Source: Paenibacillus sp.
GTDB taxonomy: Bacteria; Bacillota; Bacilli; Paenibacillales; NBRC-103111
Assembly (NCBI GenBank): GCA_029239545.1
Contig: JARBUQ010000261.1
Span: 1 to 6,665 of the forward strand
Length of the DNA stretch: 6,665 nucleotides
Direction: 5' to 3'
Made by a program: the position numbers and the translations under genes
Shown: positions 1-3,876 of the stretch, one piece after another
Position numbering within the stretch: position 1 is the first letter of the stretch
How the letters are laid out: each line of letters opens with the position of its first letter
Notes under the pieces: model-generated
What the model was told of the DNA's origin: nothing
The model's input: only the letters and a program-made list of their open reading frames with translations
The model's database searches: none

Positions 1-96
1 ATTCAGCTCGCTGCAGACGCACTGGATTATGGACTCGCCTGGAAACATTACCTCAAATGGCGCGAGGGAATAGGGGTTCCCTTCATTTCCGAATAG
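1..96 (+). CDS. C-terminal end of an unrecognised protein (partial)
   Basis: The first reading frame is open from the left edge for 31 codons and ends in TAG at 94-96. The visible residues include LAADALDYGLAW and KWREGIGVPFISE. The composition (two Trp, mixed third positions, no rare-codon run) looks coding, but 31 open codons can also occur by chance, so the call rests on weak evidence. I do not recognise the family. If real, it runs towards the sulfur operon ending at 1121, with about 1 kb of gene-free DNA between them. A 7-bp hairpin (64-70 with 77-83) lies within its last codons. Confidence 0.4.
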   Translation: MQLAADALDYGLAWKHYLKWREGIGVPFISE

Positions 97-121
97 CCTT
101 CAATGAACATTTATCATTAAG

Positions 122-144
122 AAAAACCTGGCCGATAGCCAGGT
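122..144 (-). terminator. Orphan intrinsic-terminator-like hairpin, minus strand
   Basis: ACCTGGC (126-132) pairs perfectly with GCCAGGT (138-144) around a 5-base loop. On the minus strand the stem is followed by TTTTTC, the usual intrinsic terminator layout. On the plus strand the following bases are CCTTGG, so it would serve the plus-strand gene ending at 96 poorly. No minus-strand protein gene is visible between here and 1067, so what it would terminate is unclear. Confidence 0.5.
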
Positions 145-173
145 CCTTGGTCGTTGAGTTCAGTAAGGCGTAT

Positions 174-333
174 GGAAGGGCAGGCAGGCGGGCTCCGAGC
201 TTATGTTTACGATGTAGTTTTCTTCGAAAACTTTCAGCTGTTGTACATGAATTCTTTGATCTTATTTTAGTGGTTAGAATTCAAGTACAAAGGCGAACAC
301 TTCGTTTCTCCGCTCCACCTGCCTGCCCTTTTT
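174..333 (+). ncRNA. Candidate structured RNA, about 160 nt
   Basis: Several helices nest in one compact domain. The closing stem pairs AAGGGCAGGCAGG (176-188) with CCTGCCTGCCCTT (318-330), 13 perfect pairs plus two G-U pairs at 174-175 with 331-332, and its 3' arm runs into TTTTT (329-333), as at a terminated transcript end. Inside are AGTTTTC (216-222) with GAAAACT (226-232); TTGTACATGAATTC (241-254) with GAATTCAAGTACAA (277-290), 13 of 14 paired; and, directly abutting it, 291-297 with 301-307, seven pairs of which two are G-U. The G-U pairs form only in the plus-strand transcript, which favours that strand. I see no core motif of SRP RNA, RNase P, tmRNA, T-box or a common riboswitch, and no clear promoter. 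A small non-autonomous element with inverted ends is the alternative, but I see no target duplication. Confidence 0.35.
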
Positions 334-736
334 GATCGACTTGGATTAGGGAGTTACGTTCTCCATCGCTTAACAACGCGAACCTTACTAAATATCTAAA
401 TCAGAGGCCTTATGCACCAGTTAGTTAACCCAAATTATGCTATTAGCTAAGCAGCCTTAACCAATAACCAAAGATGAGTTTGCTATTTCTCTTTTGCCTC
501 CTTTTTGGGCTTGGATTCGTGATACTTGGTTTGCTATTAGTTAAGTTTGCTTAACTGGCGAGCCATTGCTATCCGCATGAGGGCAAAACTCCCCCACCGG
601 CAGTCTACGTTCAATTGACCAAAAGCAACAAATAGGAGAGTTCTCTTCGCTCTCCTCCCCGAATCTTATACTTTCAGGCATATGAGAAAAAGTCTTCCTC
701 CATCTCTTTGCTTTTGCGGGAGAACCAGTGGTACAA
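334..736. other. Gene-free stretch with short hairpins
   Basis: No frame here looks coding. It holds a perfect hairpin AGTTAAG / CTTAACT (539-545 with 550-556, 4-base loop) and a second one AGGAGAG / CTCTCCT (634-640 with 650-656, 9-base loop); neither is followed by a clear T run. Near-repeats of TTTGCTATT occur at 479-487 and 530-538. A minus-strand AAAGGAGG-like sequence around 497-505 is not followed by a start codon. Confidence 0.5.
438..545. repeat. Pair of 14-bp direct repeats (TGCTATTAGYTAAG)
   Basis: TGCTATTAGCTAAG at 438-451 and TGCTATTAGTTAAG at 532-545 differ by one base. The second copy overlaps the left arm of the hairpin at 539-556. They may be remnants of a dispersed intergenic repeat; the sequence alone does not show a function. 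Confidence 0.4.
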
Positions 737-1036
737 GCGGACAGAAATTCCGCTATTTGCGATAAAATCGCTGAGAGTAAGATTTCGCGGACACACGTTC
801 CGTCCCACAGCACAATCTACGTATTATCCTGTTTTTCATGGCAATAACGGAACGTGTGTCCGCCCAAAAGACGATTTGCCCTGTTTGGGCTCCCATAAAG
901 GATCTCCTGTCCGCCAAATGATTTCACTAAACTCTCACATTAACCCAGCTAACTTTTCACCTGACCCTCCCCCACTTCCTACACGCAACCTCCTATCAAA
1001 AGTCATTCCCCACCGCAAGTAGAAACTTATACTTTC
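665..1036. repeat. 11-bp direct repeats flanking the repeat cluster
   Basis: CTTATACTTTC occurs at 665-675 and again at 1026-1036, about 350 bp apart, bracketing the convergent repeat cluster at 737-914. The match extends loosely (CAGGC versus CCAGC follow). It could be a duplication made on insertion of the DNA between them, or coincidence in AT-rich sequence. Confidence 0.3.
737..914. repeat. Four ~50-bp repeat units in convergent tandem pairs
   Basis: Units begin with GCGGACA followed by a variable 3-5 bases, then TCC and usually TATT. Unit A starts at 737 (plus), B at 787 (plus), C at 863 (minus) and D at 914 (minus). A-to-B spacing is 50 bp and D-to-C is 51 bp, so each pair is head-to-tail with no gap, and the two pairs face each other. 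The B and C heads form a perfect 17-bp inverted repeat (787-803 with 847-863), separated by 43 bp. The A and D heads share GCGGACAG. Unit heads carry a CGGA...TCCG mini-hairpin (AGCGGA 736-741 with TCCGCT 749-754 in A), and A has a second hairpin GCGAT/ATCGC (759-763 with 767-771). No reading frame through it is convincing. It resembles a dispersed extragenic repeat family rather than a coding region. Confidence 0.75.
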
Positions 1037-1066
1037 CAGCTAATCAGATCGTTCTAATGAGCACGC
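915..1066. other. Gene-free spacer before the operon terminator
   Basis: Apart from one copy of the CTTATACTTTC repeat (1026-1036), nothing is recognisable here. It is pyrimidine-rich on the plus strand around 960-1010. It lies downstream of the terminator of the sulfur operon. Confidence 0.5.
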
Positions 1067-1103
1067 AAAAAAACCTGATCGACCATTAAGGTCAATCAGG
1101 TTT
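1067..1103 (-). terminator. Intrinsic terminator of the cymR-desulfurase operon
   Basis: On the minus strand AAACCTGATTGACC pairs with GGTCGATCAGGTTT (1090-1103 with 1071-1084), 14 positions including one G-U pair, around a 5-base loop, and runs straight into a seven-T tract (1073-1067). It starts 17 bases past the stop codon of the zinc-ribbon gene. The G-U pair exists only in the minus-strand RNA, which supports the orientation. Confidence 0.92.
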
Positions 1104-1120
1104 GTTCGATCCAGAAGAAA

Positions 1121-1318
1121 TTAGTTGGCGTGTACTTCCGGCATTTCGTCTTCGAAAAAAAGATCGTCGAGCGAGCTGAGCGTTCCATCCTCTTCAACTT
1201 GGTAAACCGACATTTTCTCGCCATTCACCGTGAGCTCAATGAAGCAGCCCCAGCAATAAAACTGATGCGAACCAATTTTACCGATATCTTTCGAATTGCA
1301 ATTCGGACATTTTATCAT
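1121..1318 (-). CDS. Small zinc-ribbon protein, unknown function
   Basis: A 65-residue protein with an N-terminal CPNC (Cys4, Cys7) and CWGC (Cys22, Cys25), a four-cysteine zinc-ribbon pattern, followed by an acidic tail (EEDGTLSSLDDLFFEDE). The ATG at 1318 is chosen because AAGGTG lies 6 bases upstream of it; a GTG at 1327 in the same frame would add three residues but has no binding site of its own and overlaps that AAGGTG. It follows the PRC-barrel gene by 15 bases and is the last gene before the terminator. No catalytic motif is visible. A metal- or nucleic-acid-binding role is an inference from the cysteines; a link to sulfur or metal handling is suggested only by its neighbours. Confidence 0.85.
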   Translation of the reverse strand: MIKCPNCNSKDIGKIGSHQFYCWGCFIELTVNGEKMSVYQVEEDGTLSSLDDLFFEDEMPEVHAN

Positions 1319-1333
1319 TATTTTCACCTTATT

Positions 1334-1849
1334 TCACTGTATTGTTGGAACATCTTGCAGGTCAGATTCACTGCTGACAGGCACGATTATGGCATCTTCT
1401 CCGATCTTGATGCTCTCCGGAGTAGGCAGCCACTTTCGGCCTTCCTTCAGATCTGACAAAAGCCCTTCCGTTAACTCGTATCCTACTATCTTTCTACCCC
1501 ATTGCTCGCCAAAATAAACATCTTCGATCATACCAAGTTGATTTCCACTCACTGTAATGACGGGCAGGCCCTTAATTCTCGTTGCACCATACTCCAGATA
1601 ACACAATTCCTGATCATCCTCGAGGCTCTGAACCTCTAACTCACTCGGAATTGTAATCGCATCTGTGCCAAGAGCTATAACAGCTTCCCACTTCACATAT
1701 CGTGGAGCAGAGAACCAGTGCTTCGTCTCCAATAACACACCCTGCAAGTTCCAATCGTGATCAATCAAAAAATCTTTGGCCGTTCCAATCTGCTTCCCTG
1801 TCTCAATCTCTATAACCGGTAAGCCTATGATGTCTTGTGCTTTGCGCAA
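1334..1849 (-). CDS. PRC-barrel domain protein with two barrel repeats
   Basis: A 171-residue protein with two PRC-barrel-like repeats. The first is about residues 3-70, beginning AQDIIGLPVIEIETGKQIG and ending near DAITIPSE. The second is about 90-160, with GLPVITVSGNQLG and IKIGEDAIIVPV. PRC barrels are small beta-barrels found in RimM and in photosynthetic reaction-centre H subunits, where they mediate protein or RNA contacts; no enzyme activity is expected. The TTG at 1847-1849 is chosen as start because a perfect AGGAGG sits 8 bases upstream and the conserved domain begins just after. A GTG at 1900 or ATG at 1885 would add 17 or 12 residues unlike the family start and lack comparable sites. 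The gene is third in the operon, 170 bases after the desulfurase and 15 before the zinc-ribbon gene. Its cellular role is unknown. Confidence 0.85.
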   Translation of the reverse strand: MRKAQDIIGLPVIEIETGKQIGTAKDFLIDHDWNLQGVLLETKHWFSAPRYVKWEAVIALGTDAITIPSELEVQSLEDDQELCYLEYGATRIKGLPVITVSGNQLGMIEDVYFGEQWGRKIVGYELTEGLLSDLKEGRKWLPTPESIKIGEDAIIVPVSSESDLQDVPTIQ

Positions 1850-2019
1850 GGGTTGATCCTCCTGAGAAACAAACGTTACAATCATGCTTATATATTGCAC
1901 GCCTCACGGAATAATTATCCCGCATTGCTAAAGTCATACGTATGAACTGTTAATATGCCGTCATCTCGCTCTACTTGCCTGGTTCTCCTCCTTTCGCTGT
2001 AGTAGACTTGAAAAGCTTT
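1850..2019 (-). other. Desulfurase to PRC-barrel gap with orphan RBS and palindromes
   Basis: This 170-base gap is long for an otherwise compact operon. It has AAGGAGGA (1986-1993) with no ATG, GTG or TTG at a usable distance: the next ATG (1964) is 21 bases away and opens only four codons. It also has a perfect 12-bp palindrome TCATACGTATGA (1934-1945) and a 16-bp imperfect palindrome CGGAATAATTATCCCG (1907-1922). No terminator or convincing sigma-A promoter is visible, so read-through from cymR is likely. In Bacillus subtilis the gene after this desulfurase is mnmA (trmU); it is not here. Confidence 0.5.
1858..1863 (-). promoter_or_regulatory. Ribosome binding site that fixes the PRC-barrel start
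   Basis: AGGAGG on the minus strand lies 8 bases before the TTG at 1849. It lies inside the longer in-frame extension to 1900, so choosing the longer form would bury the best ribosome binding site of this gene within its own coding region. Confidence 0.8.
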
Positions 2020-3174
2020 CTATTTATTACGAATCCGCCTTAAGATGGTTCCAATTCGGCGGGAAACTTCTCTAATTTGATCCCTATCGTTATCCATACC
2101 AACACTGAACCGGATGGCGGATTTGGTCACTTCGTCCGATAAATGCATAGCCTGGAGCACATGCGACACCTCCAGGGAGCCAGATGTACAGGCAGAACCG
2201 CTAGCTGCAGCAATTCCATTCAAATCCAGATTCATTAACATTATATCTGTATCTATACCCGGAAAGCTGACATTCAAAATGTGTGGTAATCGGTTATCGC
2301 GCGATCCATTCAGGATGAAGCCATCACGACCTGCTTCTTCCTCAATTCCAGCTAGCAATTGTTCCCGAAGAGAATCCAGCTGCTGAACGTTCGCTTCACG
2401 GTTAGAAGCAGCTAGTTGCACTGCCTTAGCAAATCCTGCAATACCCGGAACATTCTCTGTACCGGCGCGTCGCTTCCTCTCCTGCGAACCTCCGAACATA
2501 AGCGGTTCAATCGATATGTTCTTGGAGATATACAGTGCGCCAACTCCCTTGGGCCCATAGAGCTTGTGGGCGGAGAAGCTCATCAAGTCAACAGGCATCG
2601 CTGACAATTGAATGTCTTCCGTACCAAGTGCTTGAACCGCATCTACATGAAATACAATGCCGCGTTCTCGAGCCAGCTCTCCAATGTCCCGGATCGGCTG
2701 AACGGTGCCTACCTCATTATTCCCATACATAACACTTATAAGGAAAGTGTCATGCCGGATTGCTGCTTCTACATCTGCAAGCTTAACAAGGCCAGATTGA
2801 TCTACAGGCAAATAAGTAACTTCATAACCTTGCTTCTCCAAATGTCTGCAAGCATGCAGAACAGCATGATGCTCGATCTGGGTAGTTATCAGGTGACGCT
2901 TGCCAGAAGCTTGCCCATATCGGGCAGCTGCACCAAATATTGCAGTGTTATCGCTCTCCGTACCGCTTCCTGTAAACATCCATTCGGCGGGCGAGCAATT
3001 AAGACATTCAGCAATCCCGTCTCTTGCACGGCTTAGTGCAATCTTCGTTTCCCTACCGAATGAGTGAAGACTGGAAGGATTGCCGTATTGATTGGTAAAA
3101 TAGGGAAGCATCGCTTCCCATACTTGAGGATGTACAGCCGTTGTGGCTGCATGGTCCAAATAAATGGATTGCAT
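2020..3174 (-). CDS. iscS: Cysteine desulfurase (IscS/NifS family)
   Basis: A 384-residue PLP-dependent class V aminotransferase-fold enzyme, normal length for the family, predicted to be cytoplasmic. It converts L-cysteine to L-alanine and passes the sulfur as a persulfide to acceptors for tRNA thiolation, Fe-S clusters or cofactors. Visible landmarks: the N-terminal YLDHAATT, GTESDN (71-76), EHHAVLH (101-107) with the PLP-stacking His, HVDAVQ (176-181) with the PLP-binding Asp178, SAHKLYGPKG with the Schiff-base Lys204, RAGTEN (236-241), and the active-site loop SGSACTSGS with catalytic Cys329. The start ATG is 17 bases after the cymR stop; its ribosome binding site is weak, and a 10-bp palindrome GGCTTAAGCC (3178-3187) occupies that spot, so translation may be coupled to cymR. 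The pairing with cymR matches B. subtilis yrvO, whose product works with MnmA. The exact sulfur acceptor cannot be told from sequence. Confidence 0.96.
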   Translation of the reverse strand: MQSIYLDHAATTAVHPQVWEAMLPYFTNQYGNPSSLHSFGRETKIALSRARDGIAECLNCSPAEWMFTGSGTESDNTAIFGAAARYGQASGKRHLITTQIEHHAVLHACRHLEKQGYEVTYLPVDQSGLVKLADVEAAIRHDTFLISVMYGNNEVGTVQPIRDIGELARERGIVFHVDAVQALGTEDIQLSAMPVDLMSFSAHKLYGPKGVGALYISKNISIEPLMFGGSQERKRRAGTENVPGIAGFAKAVQLAASNREANVQQLDSLREQLLAGIEEEAGRDGFILNGSRDNRLPHILNVSFPGIDTDIMLMNLDLNGIAAASGSACTSGSLEVSHVLQAMHLSDEVTKSAIRFSVGMDNDRDQIREVSRRIGTILRRIRNK

Positions 3175-3191
3175 ATTGGCTTAAGCCTGAG

Positions 3192-3611
3192 CTATATGTA
3201 GAACATATAGTTGCTGTTCTTACCTTCGTCCTGAAACGAAATTAAGTTCGCCAAGGTTGTCGAATCCAGCACTTCGGCGATGCTGTCCTTAATACGAATC
3301 CACAAATCCCGCTTGGCAGGATCATCTTCCTCAGTGAAATCCACTGGACTGATCGGCCCTTCCAATACCCGGATTACATCGCCAGACGAAATCTCTTCAG
3401 GAAGTCTGGACAAAATATAACCGCCATAGGCACCACGTATGCTCTTAACAAGTCCCGCGTTACGCAGCGGAGCAATCAATTGCTCCAAATAATGCTCGGA
3501 TAGCTGATGCTTTTCAGCAATGCTTTTGAGAGAGGTCGGACCTTCTCCGTATTTGTTGGCCAGCTCCATCATAATGGTGAGACCGTATCTACCTTTAGTT
3601 GAAATTTTCAA
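3192..3611 (-). CDS. cymR: Rrf2-family cysteine metabolism repressor CymR
   Basis: A 139-residue Rrf2-family transcription factor that, in Bacillus and Staphylococcus, represses cysteine uptake and synthesis genes in complex with the cysteine synthase CysK when cysteine is plentiful. The winged helix-turn-helix covers about residues 1-65, with the MKISTKGRYGL start, LSEHYLEQL recognition helix and the SIRGAYGGY wing; the dimerisation helix is about 99-123. The C-terminal tail ends MFYI; as I recall, the B. subtilis protein ends likewise, and that tail is implicated in CysK contact. It has no cysteine, so it cannot hold the Fe-S cluster of IscR. The start is TTG at 3609-3611, with GAGGTG five bases upstream. 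It heads the operon with the desulfurase and probably regulates it or itself; the upstream region has repeated AT-rich boxes. Confidence 0.95.
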   Translation of the reverse strand: MKISTKGRYGLTIMMELANKYGEGPTSLKSIAEKHQLSEHYLEQLIAPLRNAGLVKSIRGAYGGYILSRLPEEISSGDVIRVLEGPISPVDFTEEDDPAKRDLWIRIKDSIAEVLDSTTLANLISFQDEGKNSNYMFYI

Positions 3612-3636
3612 GAAAGCACCTCGTTTGCAGAAGTAA

Positions 3637-3656
3637 TGCTATATTTTGCTATATTT
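3637..3656. repeat. Perfect tandem 10-bp repeat ahead of cymR
   Basis: TGCTATATTT occurs twice without a gap (3637-3646 and 3647-3656), just upstream of the cymR ribosome binding site. The 10-bp period puts both copies on nearly the same face of the helix, as for a regulator bound in tandem. It overlaps the TTGTCA/CATTAC candidate promoter. Its binding protein, if any, is unknown. Confidence 0.5.
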
Positions 3657-3737
3657 GACAACAAAAAGCCAGTAAGGGTATCTTCTTATTATGCCCAATT
3701 GCAAGAATAATTAAAAGATTAGAAGTATAATAATTTA

Positions 3738-3820
3738 TATGTTAACATAGTTCTTTTCATTGTGGTATCCATATCCATGACAATATCATGAAAAGTTTTC
3801 AAAATTCCAATATGTTAACA
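3738..3820. promoter_or_regulatory. Repeated TATGTTAACA boxes and a TTGGAATT box
   Basis: TATGTTAACA is present at 3738-3747, where it extends to the perfect 12-bp palindrome TATGTTAACATA (3738-3749), and again at 3811-3820. The second copy abuts ATTGGAATTT (minus strand, 3802-3811). As I recall, the CymR operator in B. subtilis has an AT-rich motif with a TTGGAATT-like core, so this may be an autoregulatory site, although it lies about 190 bases upstream of the start. That assignment relies on memory. Confidence 0.35.
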
Positions 3821-3823
3821 CGG

Positions 3824-3861
3824 AAAAGACCCTTAATCTCTTAACAATAAGAGACTAAGGG
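3824..3861 (-). terminator. Intrinsic terminator after the amidohydrolase
   Basis: CCCTTA-A-TCTCTTA (3830-3843) pairs with TAAGAGA-C-TAAGGG (3848-3861): thirteen pairs with one internal mismatch around a 4-base loop. On the minus strand it is followed by TCTTTTCC. It begins 15 bases after the amidohydrolase stop and separates that unit from the cymR operon. The stem is AT-rich and the T run is broken, so efficiency may be moderate. Confidence 0.8.
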
Positions 3862-3876
3862 GCAATAAAAAGGTCG

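Larger units (their letters stand above)
3612..3823 (-). promoter_or_regulatory. AT-rich upstream region of cymR
   Basis: This gap must hold the promoter of the sulfur operon, because a terminator closes the gene before it. No sigma-A promoter is clear-cut. Candidates on the minus strand are a CATAAT -10-like box at 3688-3693 with a poor -35, and TTGTCA (3656-3661) 17 bases from CATTAC (3633-3638), which would leave a very short leader. Other elements are an inverted repeat CATGA-CAATA-TCATG (3776-3790) and the repeats listed separately. GAGGTG (3617-3622) is the cymR ribosome binding site. Confidence 0.55.

Noticed and set aside
174..332. Interpretation of the 13-bp inverted repeat as ends of a miniature transposon
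   Set aside because: The bases flanking the two arms (GTATGG and TTTGAT) do not form a target duplication, and the internal stems and terminal T run fit an RNA at least as well. Not fully excluded.
57..335. A 92-codon plus-strand open frame overlapping the structured RNA candidate
   Set aside because: It starts inside the end of another frame, is rich in Arg and Cys without pattern, and the stems explain the sequence better than coding does.
556..604. Resemblance to an FMN riboswitch (GCGAGCC, then GGGCAAAACTCCC and ACCGGCAGT)
   Set aside because: Only short pieces match, the conserved flanking stem and the GATGGGAGAAG-type 3' segment are absent, and no riboflavin gene follows. A covariance search would settle it.
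541..813. A 90-codon minus-strand open frame
   Set aside because: Its sequence has no recognisable domain, it runs into the repeat unit heads, and it has no ribosome binding site at a suitable distance; it is best explained as chance in repetitive DNA.
708..1022. A 104-codon plus-strand open frame through the repeat cluster
   Set aside because: It is made up largely of repeat units and low-complexity Pro/Leu stretches, with no domain and no ribosome binding site.
1950..2022. Programmed read-through of the desulfurase TAG into a 34-codon extension
   Set aside because: The protein is already full length for its family, the extension matches no known tail, and no read-through signal is evident; mentioned only with the gap finding.
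3655..3683. Plus-strand TTGACA at 3655-3660 as a promoter
   Set aside because: No good -10 box lies 16-18 bases downstream, and there is no plus-strand gene for it to serve.
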